Below are positions 41,609-50,700 of a DNA stretch of 64,000 nucleotides, one piece after another. The translations under genes were made by a program, and so were the position numbers. Position 1 is the stretch's first letter; each line of letters opens with the position of its first letter. The notes under the pieces were generated by a model, which was given only the letters and a program-made list of their open reading frames with translations, was not told where the DNA came from and did not search any database. Source of the stretch: Microbispora bryophytorum (GTDB lineage Bacteria; Actinomycetota; Actinomycetes; Streptosporangiales; Streptosporangiaceae); the NCBI RefSeq assembly GCF_006874465.1, contig NZ_VIRL01000001.1, positions 806,001 through 870,000 on the forward strand, written 5' to 3'.

Positions 41609-41958
41609 GGCTCCGCCCGTCCCGGCTCACGCCCCACGTAGCGGTAGACCTCCACGGGATCGACGATCACCAGGCCCTCGGTCACCAGTTCGTCCAGTTC
41701 TGCCACGAACGCACTGATCCTCTCCGGAACGTCCACGATGACGATGGCGACGGGCAGGTCCTCGCTGAGCGACAGCAGGCGGCTGGTGTGGATGCGCGAG
41801 GAGGCCCCGAAGCCCTCGATGCCCCGGAACACGCTCGCCCCGGCCAGTCCCATCGCGCGCGCCCGATGAACAATCTCGGTGTACAGCGGCCGGTGCCGGT
41901 ACTGGTCGCTCTCCCCTATCAAGATCGTCAGTCGCTGCGCGGGGCCGTGCAGTCTCAT
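41605..41958 (-). CDS. DUF190 (PII-like) protein
   Basis: 117 aa from ATG 41958 (GAGGAGGGA upstream). [72 protein letters not shown] is the DUF190 signature, a PII-like trimer fold. It is sandwiched between two FluC genes with 4-bp overlaps on both sides, so it is probably a nucleotide-sensing regulator of the channel. Confidence 0.93.
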   Translation of the reverse strand: MRLHGPAQRLTILIGESDQYRHRPLYTEIVHRARAMGLAGASVFRGIEGFGASSRIHTSRLLSLSEDLPVAIVIVDVPERISAFVAELDELVTEGLVIVDPVEVYRYVGREPGRAEP

Positions 41959-42491
41959 CCGTCCCTCCTCCCGCGTCGCCGTACGGGGAGGCCCGCCAGG
42001 GCGCGGGCGAGGACGATGCCGCACCAGACCGCGGCCAGTCCGGCCGCCAGGCTGCCCGCGGCGTACGCGCCGGCCACCGGCCACGCGCCGCGTGCCACCC
42101 TGTCCACGATCTCCGTCGTGAAGGTGGAGAACGTGGTGAATCCGCCGAGGAAACCGACCCCGACGAACGGACGGACGTAGCGGCGCGGCGGCCAGACGTC
42201 CATGACGAAGACCATCACGACCCCGAGCGCGAAGCAGCCGGTGACGTTGACGAGGAACGTCCCCCAGGGGAAACCGGTGGGCGAGGCCGGGAAGGCCTCG
42301 CCGAGCAGATATCTCGCCACGGTGCCGGCCCCGCCGCCGACGGCGATCACCGCGAGGATGTCCCAGGTCCGGCGGCGAGCCGGGGCCGGGGCCGCCGGGC
42401 CGCGGAACATGTCCCGCTCGTGGCGGAGGTCCGCGTCGGGGTCGACCGGCAGATCAGCCTCTTCCCGATCGCCGCGTACGCGCCGGCTCAC
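41955..42491 (-). CDS. crcB: FluC/CrcB fluoride channel subunit 2
   Basis: 178 aa: a 45-residue charged N-terminal tail, then four membrane segments with [31 protein letters not shown] and [17 protein letters not shown]. The two FluC proteins of this operon are distinct, as in Gram-positive bacteria where two subunits of opposite topology form the channel. First gene of the operon. No fluoride riboswitch is evident upstream. Confidence 0.92.
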   Translation of the reverse strand: MSRRVRGDREEADLPVDPDADLRHERDMFRGPAAPAPARRRTWDILAVIAVGGGAGTVARYLLGEAFPASPTGFPWGTFLVNVTGCFALGVVMVFVMDVWPPRRYVRPFVGVGFLGGFTTFSTFTTEIVDRVARGAWPVAGAYAAGSLAAGLAAVWCGIVLARALAGLPVRRRGRRDG

Positions 42492-43017
42492 GCCGTCCTC
42501 CTCACCTCACCGTGCGGCCTGTCGTCCAGCCCGTCGCCCTGCCCGTCCGCAAGGCCGTCCGCAGGCCTGCGCGGCGGCCCGTGCGACGGCCCGTGCGACG
42601 GTCGTCACGACGGTTGGGCGGGAGAGCGGATTCCGGACGAACGCATCCCAGTTTAGATGCCGTACCGGAACGGCCGTCCGGGCCGCCGCGGTCGTCGCGG
42701 GCCGGGCGATTCGCGATCAGCAGCGGTATGCCCCTATTCAGGAATTGCTGACGACCACAAATTGCGGGCCGGGACAGAACAGCAGACAGCGCTTCCGACA
42801 GTCCCTGCTTTCCGGACATACACCTCTGCTGACCTGCTTGAATACAACTCCCACATTTCACAACAAACCTATCGATTAACCAAAATAGGTTCTATTGACA
42901 ACAAACCGGTGCCACCGTTGACTGGTGGGATATGGGCGCGATCAGGAAAATGATGCCGGTCGAAGCGTCACCGGCGCGAGGTGACGGATTCGGGGCGCGC
43001 ACGGCTGCGGTCACGCC
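42492..43017. other. divergent intergenic region with promoter elements
   Basis: About 520 bp between the FluC operon and the ATP-grasp gene. The half near FluC is GC-rich with short CGTCCGCA/CCGTGCGACGG repeats; the half near the ATP-grasp gene is markedly AT-rich (42740-42910). That half contains a perfect inverted repeat AACCTAT-N12-ATAGGTT (42866-42891) directly ahead of a consensus TTGACA (42895-42900). No convincing -10 follows at the normal distance. Confidence 0.5.
42866..42900 (+). promoter_or_regulatory. inverted repeat next to TTGACA -35
   Basis: AACCTAT (42866-42872) and ATAGGTT (42885-42891) form a 7-bp inverted repeat followed 3 bp later by TTGACA. It is placed to control the ATP-grasp/SARP genes. 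Confidence 0.5.
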
Positions 43018-43024
43018 TTGCTGA
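42932..43024 (+). CDS. possible 30-residue leader or precursor peptide
   Basis: ATG at 42932 opens MGAIRKMMPVEASPARGDGF..., ending ...VTPC, with its stop overlapping the TTG start of the ATP-grasp gene. A better ribosome site (AGGAAA) precedes the inner ATG at 42953. Tiny ORFs arise by chance in GC-rich DNA, so this is only a candidate; its interest is its coupling to an ATP-grasp peptide-ligase-like gene. Confidence 0.25.
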   Translation: MGAIRKMMPVEASPARGDGFGARTAAVTPC

Positions 43025-44181
43025 GCGCCACCGGCGTCCCCGGCCGGGCCGGGCCCGGCCGTCCGTGCGACCCTCGCCTCACCGTCGATCTGCGCGGAGC
43101 GCCGGGCTCGGTGACGTGGCGGCTCCCGGAGACCGAGCCGGTCGCGGACGCCGCCCCCTGCGTCGTGCTGGCCGACCGCGCGGGCTGCGCCGAGTTCGCC
43201 GTCCTCCAGGACACTCTCCACCACCTCGGCGTGCCGAGCGTACGCGTCGACGCCGAGAGCGTGGCCGCGCTGCGGCTGTCCGCCACCGTGACCGGCGGGG
43301 CCGGGCACGGCCGCACCGGGTGCGTGCTCGACCTGGACGGCCGCCGGATCGCTCCGACCGTCGTCTGGGCGCGGCACTTCTCCCCCCACGCCATGCCCGC
43401 GACGGCGGACGCCGCGCAGACCCTGCTGCTCGCCGAGTCCTGGCACTCGTTCGTCCGCCAGCTCTGCTCGCTCGCGCCCGCGAGCCTGCCCGGCGACCGT
43501 CCCGGTGATCGTCCCGGCCGCCTGGAGCAGTTGGCCGGCGCGGCGGCGGCCGGCATCCGCGTCCCCCGGACGGTCGTCACCACCGACCCGGCGCGGGCCG
43601 CCGCCGCGATGCCGGGCCGCCGGGTCGTGGTCAAGGTCGTCGGAGAGCACTTCGTCGAGACCTCGCCCGGCCTCCTGACCGGGGTGCTCCCCGAGGTCGC
43701 GGCACGTGCGGAGGTCCTGCGCCGGCCCGCGCTCGCCTATCCGGTCATCGTGCAGGAACACGTCGAGCACGACGCCGAGCTGCGGGTCTACCACGTCGCC
43801 GGGGCCGTGCACGCCTACGCCGTCGGCAAGCGCGCCCCCGACTCGCCGTGGCGGGAGGAGGCCGAGGTGACGGTCACCCCGGTCGCCGCCCCGCCCGCGG
43901 CCGCCGACGCCGTACGCAGGCTGGCGAGCCTGTGGGGGTTGACCTACGGCGCCTTCGACCTGCTGCTCAGCGCGGGCGAGGTGGTGTTCCTGGAGGTCAA
44001 CACCGACGGCGACTGGCGCTGGTTCGAGACGAAGGCCGGAGGGCGCGCGGTCTCCACGGCCGTCGCGCTCGCGGTCAGGACGCTTCACCTGACGGCCCTG
44101 GGGAACACCGGACCGCCATCACCGCTCGATCTCGTCGACTTCCTCCTGCTGGGCACCCGGACACACGGCTCCGGCCGGTGA
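43018..44181 (+). CDS. ATP-grasp ligase (RimK/graspetide-synthetase-like)
   Basis: 387 aa from TTG 43018 (the only start before an in-frame stop at 42982; GTG 43110 is an alternative). The layout matches ATP-grasp peptide ligases: an N-terminal domain with TVVWARHFSPHAMP, a linker LEQLAGAAAAGIRVPRTVVTTDPARAAAAM, the ATP-binding VVVKVVGEHFVE and YPVIVQEHVEHDAELRVYHVAG, and the metal-binding VVFLEVNTDGDWRWFE (compare FLEVNPNGxWxWxE in graspetide synthetases). It would join a carboxylate to an amine or hydroxyl. Followed 38 bp later by a SARP regulator gene. Substrate unknown. Confidence 0.8.
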   Translation: MLSATGVPGRAGPGRPCDPRLTVDLRGAPGSVTWRLPETEPVADAAPCVVLADRAGCAEFAVLQDTLHHLGVPSVRVDAESVAALRLSATVTGGAGHGRTGCVLDLDGRRIAPTVVWARHFSPHAMPATADAAQTLLLAESWHSFVRQLCSLAPASLPGDRPGDRPGRLEQLAGAAAAGIRVPRTVVTTDPARAAAAMPGRRVVVKVVGEHFVETSPGLLTGVLPEVAARAEVLRRPALAYPVIVQEHVEHDAELRVYHVAGAVHAYAVGKRAPDSPWREEAEVTVTPVAAPPAAADAVRRLASLWGLTYGAFDLLLSAGEVVFLEVNTDGDWRWFETKAGGRAVSTAVALAVRTLHLTALGNTGPPSPLDLVDFLLLGTRTHGSGR

Positions 44182-44219
44182 CCGGGGTCGCCGCACAAAC
44201 CCGGACCAAGGAAAGCGCC

Positions 44220-46022
44220 ATGGGTGACGTGAGCTCGCCGCGACTGCACTGCTCGATTCTCGGTTCGCTGGAGGTCCGCGTCGCGGGCCGCAGAGCCGTC
44301 ATCGGCGCTCCGAAACAGCGGCTTCTCCTGGCGATACTGCTGTGCCACGCGAACGCGGTCATCCCGTCGGACCAGTTGATCGACTCGCTGTGGGGTGAGA
44401 CCCCGCCGCGCACGGCCCGCAAGAACCTGCAGGTCTACATGTCCGCGCTCCGCAAGATCGTGGGCGACCGGATCAGCTTCCAGGGATGGGGCTACCGCAT
44501 CAGCGCCGATCGCGAGGAGCTCGACCTGCTGCGCTTCCTGGAGCTCGGCAGGTCGGGGCGCGCCGCCGTCCGGAGCGGAGACCTCGCCACCGCCGCCGCG
44601 CTGCTGGGCGACGCCGTCCGCATGTGGCGGGAACGGCCGCTGGAGGAGTTCTGCCATGTCCGGCTCGTGGCCGCCGAGGTGGGCCGCTTCACCGAGCTCT
44701 TCCTGTCGATCTACGAGGACTGGGTCGAGCTGGAGATCGAGCTGGGCCGCCACGTCGAGGCCCTGGGCTCCCTCGACGTCGTCGCCGCGCGGTTCCCCGC
44801 CCGCGAGCGCGTCGCCGCGGCCAGGATGACCGCGCTGTCGCGGTGCGGGCGGGCCGCCGAGGCCCTGGCCCACTTCGAGGGCCTGCGCCGGCACCTCGCC
44901 GCCGAGATGGGCATCGATCCCAGCCCGGTGATCAGGCAGCTCTACCAGGCCATCCTCCGCGGCGACGGGCCCCCGCCCGCGCGTCTGCCCGGCCTGGCCG
45001 GCGCCGCCCGCCCCCGGCCCGTACGCGCCCTGGCGAACCGGCTGCCCCGCGCCGTCGACTTCGTGGGCCGGGAGGCGCAGGTGCGGCGCATCCTGGACGA
45101 GCCCTCGCCCGTCACGGTGATCACGGGCGCGCTCGGCGCCGGCAAGACCGCCCTCGCCGTGCACGTCGCGCACCTGCTGGCCCCTCGTTATCCGGACGGC
45201 GCCGTGGTGATCCCGCTGCGGCGCCACGGCGTCCCACGGCCGGCCGCCGACGTCCAGCGGGAGATCCTGGAGGGCGTCGGGCTGGAGATCACCGGCGTGC
45301 GCGAGGACGACGTGCTGGCCTCCGTCTGGCGGTCATGGCTCGCCGACCGGAAGGTCCTGCTGGTCCTCGACGACTCGCCGGACGAGTCGAGCGTCCGCAT
45401 GCTGCTCCCCGGCACCACGTCGAGCAGGGTCCTGGTGACGAGCCGCAGCAGGCTGAGCGGGCTGGAGTCGGTGGCCAGGATCGATCTCGACGACCTGTCC
45501 ACGAGTGAGTGCGTCGAGTTCCTGGGCCGGTTGATCGGCTGCGAACGGGTGGCCGCGGATCTGCCCGCCGTCCTGCGCATCCTCCGCAGGTGCGGGCCGT
45601 CGCCCCTGGTCCTGCGCCTGCTCGGGGCCCGGCTCGCCGGGCTGCGGCACCTGCCGCTCGATGCGCTGGCGGAGCGGCTGGAACGGACCGAGGACGTGCT
45701 GGACGAGTTCGTCGCGGGGGACGTGTCGCTGCGCATGCGGTTCGAGGAGTCCTACGCCCACCCGTCGTGGCCGCACCGCGCCGCGTTCCTCGCCCTGGGC
45801 ACGCTCGACGGCCCGGTCTTCGGGCACGAGGAGCTCGTCGCGGCGCTGGACGGCACCGAAGGGCCGGGCGAGCGGGTCGTCGAGTCCCTGCTGGAGGCCG
45901 GCGTCCTGTCGATCTCGCAGGTGGAGACCGGCGCCGAGGTGGTCGCCCACTCCTTGTCGTACGCGATGTCACCGCTCGCTCACCGGTTCGCGGCCGAGCT
46001 CGGCAAGGACCGGAACCGCTGA
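44220..46022 (+). CDS. SARP regulator with NB-ARC-type ATPase
   Basis: 600 aa. CSILGSLEVRVAGRRAVIGAPKQRLLLAILLCHANAVIPSDQLIDSLWGETPPRTARKNLQVYMSALRK is the SARP winged helix (residues 8-90) followed by the BTAD (about 95-250). VDFVGREAQVRRILDEPSPVTVITGALGAGKTALAVHVAHLL starts the NB-ARC ATPase with Walker A, and KVLLVLDDSPDESSVRMLLPGTTSSRVLVTSRSRLSGL is Walker B/sensor 1. It lacks the TPR or WD40 tail of AfsR. AAGGAAA precedes the ATG. Probably a pathway-specific activator of the ATP-grasp gene and the convergent MFS gene, whose 3' ends overlap by 54 bp. Confidence 0.92.
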   Translation: MGDVSSPRLHCSILGSLEVRVAGRRAVIGAPKQRLLLAILLCHANAVIPSDQLIDSLWGETPPRTARKNLQVYMSALRKIVGDRISFQGWGYRISADREELDLLRFLELGRSGRAAVRSGDLATAAALLGDAVRMWRERPLEEFCHVRLVAAEVGRFTELFLSIYEDWVELEIELGRHVEALGSLDVVAARFPARERVAAARMTALSRCGRAAEALAHFEGLRRHLAAEMGIDPSPVIRQLYQAILRGDGPPPARLPGLAGAARPRPVRALANRLPRAVDFVGREAQVRRILDEPSPVTVITGALGAGKTALAVHVAHLLAPRYPDGAVVIPLRRHGVPRPAADVQREILEGVGLEITGVREDDVLASVWRSWLADRKVLLVLDDSPDESSVRMLLPGTTSSRVLVTSRSRLSGLESVARIDLDDLSTSECVEFLGRLIGCERVAADLPAVLRILRRCGPSPLVLRLLGARLAGLRHLPLDALAERLERTEDVLDEFVAGDVSLRMRFEESYAHPSWPHRAAFLALGTLDGPVFGHEELVAALDGTEGPGERVVESLLEAGVLSISQVETGAEVVAHSLSYAMSPLAHRFAAELGKDRNR

Positions 46023-47297
46023 GGGCGCGGACCCGGCGGTGGCCGGCACGTCGAGGCCGCGCAGCGCGGGGCTGATCGCGGCCACCGCGCAGCCCGCCGC
46101 GAGCAGGCCGCCCACCGCCACCAGTGCGCCGGCGCCGCCGGCGTACTGCGCCAGCAGGCCGCCGAGCAGCGGCCCCACCGGGGTCAGGCCCATGGTGGCC
46201 AAGGTGAACACGGAGACCACCCGGCCCGTCATCGCGTCCGGGACAAGCCGGGCGAGCAGGACACGCAGGACCACGTTGAGCGCCGGCGCCGCGACCATCG
46301 CGAGGAAGAGCGGGATCACCGGCCAGTACGGCCCGAAAGGCAGGGCGGTCGCGCAGACGGCCAGCGCGAAGAACCCGACCACGGCCAGCATGAGCCTGCC
46401 CGGCGGCAGCAGGCGTCCGATCCTGGCCGACAGGGTCGCGCCGAGCAGGCCGCCCAGGCCGAGCCCGGCCAGCACGACGCCGGTCGCGGCCGCGTCACCG
46501 CCGCGCGCCTCCACCATGACGATGACGGGCAGCAGCAGCGCGTTCGCGGCGAGGTTGGCGACTAGGGCGAACGCCAGCCCGGCGCGCAGGCCGTGATGGC
46601 GCCACAGCCACCCCGCCGCCTCCATGACGTCGGCCCGCATCCCGGTCTCGCGCCGCTCCGCCGCCGCCTCCGCCGCCTCCGCCGGGCGGCGCGGCACCCG
46701 CGCGCGCACCACGCACACCAGCGAGACCAGGTAGGTGAGCGCGTCCACGGCGAACGGGAGGGCCCGGCCCAGGCCGAACAGGAAGCCGCCGAGTGGCGGC
46801 CCGGCGAGGGAGGCCGCGTGCCCGCGCGCCTCCTCCCGGGCGTACGCCTCGGGGAGTTGCCCGGGAGCCACGACGGCGCGGATCGCGGCGGCCCTGGCGG
46901 GGCCGAAGAAGGAGTCGGCCGCGCCGGTCACCACCGCGACCGCGACGATCTGCCACAGCGCCACCCGGCCCGTCAGGACGGCGGCGGCGAGCGCGGCCAG
47001 GGCGAGACACCGGACGACCTCGGCGGCGATCAGGATGCGGCGCCGGTCCCACCGGTCCACCCACGCCCCGGCGGGCAGGGAGAACAGGAGGTTGGCCGTT
47101 ATCCGGCAGGCGCCGACCAGCCCGGCCAGCGCGGCGGAGCCGGTGACGGCCAGGATCAGCAGCGGAAAGGCCACCCAGGTGAGCGTGGTCCCCAGCTCAG
47201 AGGCCGCCGCTCCCATCCAGAGCATCTGGAACCGGGAGTTGCGACGCAGCGGCGGCAGCTCACCGTGCCCGCCGCTCCGCTCACTCCGCACCCTCAT
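45969..47297 (-). CDS. MFS exporter (EntS/MFS_3-like)
   Basis: 442 aa from ATG 47297, about 12 membrane segments. NSRFQMLWMGAAASELGTTLTWVAFPLLILAVTGSAALAGLVGACRITANLLFSLPAGAWVDRWDRRRILIAAEVVR is typical of the EntS/bacilysin-type MFS_3 family that exports siderophores, peptides or antibiotics. Its last 54 bp overlap the SARP gene on the opposite strand. Its promoter has SARP-like direct repeats. Probably the export or self-protection pump of the ATP-grasp locus. Confidence 0.9.
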   Translation of the reverse strand: MRVRSERSGGHGELPPLRRNSRFQMLWMGAAASELGTTLTWVAFPLLILAVTGSAALAGLVGACRITANLLFSLPAGAWVDRWDRRRILIAAEVVRCLALAALAAAVLTGRVALWQIVAVAVVTGAADSFFGPARAAAIRAVVAPGQLPEAYAREEARGHAASLAGPPLGGFLFGLGRALPFAVDALTYLVSLVCVVRARVPRRPAEAAEAAAERRETGMRADVMEAAGWLWRHHGLRAGLAFALVANLAANALLLPVIVMVEARGGDAAATGVVLAGLGLGGLLGATLSARIGRLLPPGRLMLAVVGFFALAVCATALPFGPYWPVIPLFLAMVAAPALNVVLRVLLARLVPDAMTGRVVSVFTLATMGLTPVGPLLGGLLAQYAGGAGALVAVGGLLAAGCAVAAISPALRGLDVPATAGSAPSAVPVLAELGREPVSER

Positions 47298-47309
47298 GCT
47301 CGGAGCGTC

Positions 47310-47324
47310 CCAACCGGCGGTTGG
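47310..47324. promoter_or_regulatory. 13-bp-upstream palindrome of the MFS gene
   Basis: CCAACCG-G-CGGTTGG is a perfect inverted repeat that ends just before the MFS ribosome site; a stem in the leader RNA or an operator. Confidence 0.45.
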
Positions 47325-47339
47325 CGTCCAGTAGGGACG

Positions 47340-47418
47340 CGGTATGGGGCCGGTATGCGCGGCCGGACCAGGCGCGATCGGAGCCAGTATGGCGACGGCA
47401 TGGCGTCGCCATACTGGC
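47340..47418 (-). promoter_or_regulatory. SARP-type direct repeats and 15-bp inverted repeat
   Basis: CGGTATG occurs at 47340-47346 and 47351-47357 (11-bp spacing, the helical spacing of SARP heptamer sites), and related GTATGG/GCATGG at 47388 and 47399 again 11 bp apart. The latter pair is inside a perfect inverted repeat GCCAGTATGGCGACG-N6-CGTCGCCATACTGGC (47383-47418). The region serves the MFS gene (minus strand, start 47297) and perhaps the operon starting at 47508. Confidence 0.65.
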
Positions 47419-47507
47419 CCTGAACCCTCCGTCCTTACCGTTGGCGGCGTACCCCAGTGGCCGATATGTCCCGTACGACCAGTCCCCGCACGACCAGGAG
47501 GTGGCCG

Positions 47508-47720
47508 ATGAACAGCCGCGAGGTTCAGGGCGGGCCGGCGCCGTACGACCCGTTGACGGCCCTGCGCGAGGCGGGCCACCCGGTGGACCTGCTCAACGAG
47601 CGACAGCGGCAGGTGTTCGCCGAGCTGAGCAGGCCGGAGGTCGAGCTGCTCAACTCGATCAAGACCCGTCTGGACGCCGCGGCCGGCGAGGTCGAGGGTC
47701 AGGAGCTCAAGCTCGTATGA
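47508..47720 (+). CDS. small protein resembling the 'aroma-sacti cluster' domain
   Basis: 70 aa, ATG 47508 with AGGAGGTG at ideal distance. MNSREVQGGPAPYDPLTALREAGHPVDLLNERQRQVFAELSRPEVELLNSIKTRLDAAAGEVEGQELKLV: the block PLTALREAGxPVDLL...Q...LS.EEV..LNSIK.RLD....EVEGQELKLL recalls the small domain that NCBI models name 'aroma-sacti cluster domain'. No Cys and no signal peptide. Its stop overlaps the start of the cyclase gene (ATGA). The family link is from memory of the motif; role unknown, perhaps precursor or adaptor peptide. Confidence 0.7.
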   Translation: MNSREVQGGPAPYDPLTALREAGHPVDLLNERQRQVFAELSRPEVELLNSIKTRLDAAAGEVEGQELKLV

Positions 47721-50700
47721 GCGCCGGGGCGGCCCGCCCTGCGCGCCGGAACGTCGTCGTCGTCTTCATCGATCTGGTCGGCTCGACGGAGCTCGCCGAG
47801 CGGCTCGACCCCGAGCTGCTCCGGGACGTCCTCGACCGCTACTACCGGGCGTGCACCTCCGGCATCGAGGAGCACGGCGGCGTGGTGGAGAAGTACATCG
47901 GGGACGCGATCATGGCCGCCTTCGGCATCCCCGCGGGCCGCGAGGACGACGCGCTCCGGGCGGTCCGCGCCGCGCACGCCGCGCTGCAGCGGGTGCGCGA
48001 GCTGAGCGAGGACCTGGCCCCCACGCACGGCATCCGGCTCGACGTGCACTGCGGCGTGAGCGCCGGTGAGGCGGTGGTCATCGCCACTCCGGGAGCGGAC
48101 CTGCGCGTCATCGGCGACACCGTCAACACCGCCGCCCGCCTGCAGTCGGCCGCGGGCGTCGGCGAGATCCTCGTCGGGGACGAGGTCGCGCGCATGGTCC
48201 GCGCCCAGGCGCGGCTCGAACCCGTGCCGCCGCTCACGCTGAAGGGCAAGAGCCACCCCGTACGGGCGTGGCGGGTGACCTCCCTGGAGCCCGGCACCGG
48301 CCACGACGACGCCCCGATCCCGCTCATCGGCCGCGACCTCGAGATCGGGCGCCTTCGCGCGGCGTACGGCGAGGCGGTGCGGGACCGCCGATGCCGGGTG
48401 GTGACCCTGCTCGGCGTGCCGGGCATCGGCAAGTCCCGGCTCGTGCGGGACTTCGTCCACGAGCTGCCCGCAGGGGCCACCGTGATCACCGGCCGGTGCC
48501 GCTCGTACGGCGTGGGGATCACCTATCGCCCCATCGTGGAGATGGTCGAGTCCCTCGGCGACGACTGGCGGGACGTCCAGCCGGCCCTGGAGGCGTCGAG
48601 TGGCTCCACCCTGCGCGGCCTGGCGACCGCCGACGCCTCGCGCGCCCCGCGCACCGGTGAGGACGCGGGCGTCGAGGAGATCTCGCGGGCGGTGCGCGCG
48701 CTGTTCGAGGCGCTGGCCCGGCGCGGGCCGCTGGTGGCGGTCTGGGAGGACCTGCACTGGGCCGAGCCGACCCTGCTCGATCTGATCGACGATCTCGCGG
48801 CGTGGCTCGCCGACGTGCCCGTCCTGGTCGTTCGGGTGGCCAGGCCCGAGCTGCTGGAGGCGCGGCCCGCCTGGGGGGAGGAGGCGGAGCGTGCCGCCGC
48901 GTTCGAGCTGGGGGCGCTCGACGCCGCCCAGATGACCCGGCTGGTCACCGAGCTGGCCGCACACCGGCTGCCGGACGCCGAGGTGGTCGCGCACGACCTG
49001 GCCGCCGGCCCGGCCCTGTGCCTGCGGGTCGCGGGGAGCTCCGACGGCAACCCGCTGTTCGCCGAGCTGCTGCTGGAGACGCTCGCCGAGGAGGGGGAGG
49101 ACGCCCCGCTGCCGCCCACCATCCAGGCGCTGCTCGGCGCGCGCCTCGACCGGCTCGACGAGGGGGAGCGCGACGTGCTCGAACGGGCCGCGACGATCGG
49201 CCACGCCTTCACCCGCGACCAGCTCGGCGTCCTGTGCGCGGCCGACCCGCAGGCGGGGCTCGACGTCGACGAGCTGCTCGGGCGCCTGATCCGCACGCGC
49301 ATGGTCCGGCGTGGGGAGGCGCCGGAGTCCTTCCGCTTCGCCCAGACGCTGACCCGGGACACGGTCTACGCCATGACCCGCAAGGATTTGCGGGCCACCT
49401 GGCATCTGGCCCTCGCCGACCGGATCGCCGGCCAGGCCGGGGCCGGCGCCGCCGTTTCGTCCCGCGCCGGCGAGGAGAGCTCGCACGGCGACCTGACCCA
49501 CCATCTGGAGACCGCCTGCCTGCTCAAACGCGAGGTGCGGCCGGACGACCCGATGCTGCCGGCGCTCACCGAGCGGGCCGCCCGCGCCCTGGTGGGCGAG
49601 GGCACCCAGGCGCTGCACCGCAAGGACCTGCCCGCCGCCATCGCCCTGCTGGAGCGGGGACGCGACCTTCTGCCGGCCGGTCACGCCGAGCACCGGGTGC
49701 TGGCGGTGCGCATCTGCGACGCCGGGCTGGCTCGCGGCGAGGCCGACCGGCCGTACGACGCGCTGGACGTGGCCGAGCGGATGCTGCCGGACGACCCGCG
49801 CAACCGGCTGATCTGCGCCATCCAGCGCGAGACGCTGGCGGTGCGCTTCGGCACCCGGCCCGCCTCGGGCGAGCCGTTCCGCGAGCTGCTGGCCGCCGAC
49901 CCCGGCGACAACCTCGGCTGGTGCCGTTTCCACCATCTCGAGGCGCTGGTGCGCGTCGGCGAGGGAAGGTTCGGAGCGGCCGAGGCGGCGCTGCGTGACG
50001 CCCTTGCCCGGGCCCGCTCCCTCGGCGACAGATATGAGGAGAACCGCCTGCTCAGCGGGCTCTGCGAGCTGGCGCAGTGGTCCCCCACGCCGCTGGCCGA
50101 GGGGCTGAGCCTGTGCGTCGGGGTGTCGGCCAGGTTCCGCGCCGACCGGGCGATGCTCCTGCCCGTTCTGGTCACCGAGGCGCGGCTGCTCGCGCTGGCC
50201 GGCTACGTCACCTCCGCCAGGGCCGTCCTCGACAAGGCCGACCGGTACGCCGGCGACCTCCATCTCGACCTCGCGGCGACCGCGGCTCTCCAGGTGCGCG
50301 GGCTGGTGGAGTCGCTCGTCGACCGGCACGCCGAGGCGGAGGCGCTGTTCCGCAGGGCGGCGGCGGACCTCCATCGGGCGGGCCAGTCCGAGCCGGCCAG
50401 GACGCTGGAGCTCTACGCGGTGCGCGAGCTGCTCCGGCAGGGGCGGCACGCCGAGGCCGCGCGGGAGCTGGACCGGTTACGGGCCGCGGGCGGACGGCTG
50501 CAGACCCGCGGCGAGCTGACCCTCCTCGCGCTGAGCGCCCGGGTCGCGGCCCTCGACGGCGGCCACGGCGTGGCGGGCGACCTCGCCGCCCGCGCGGAGG
50601 AGCTGCTCGCCCGCACCGACGACCCCTGCCTGCGCGGGGACGTGCTGGCCGACCTGGCGGTGGCGCACCGCGCGGCCGGGCGCACCGGCCCGGCGGCGCT

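Noticed and set aside
42492..42700. Fluoride riboswitch upstream of the FluC operon
   Set aside because: I looked on the minus strand for the pseudoknotted crcB motif and its GATGG-type core and did not find it; only short GC-rich repeats are present.
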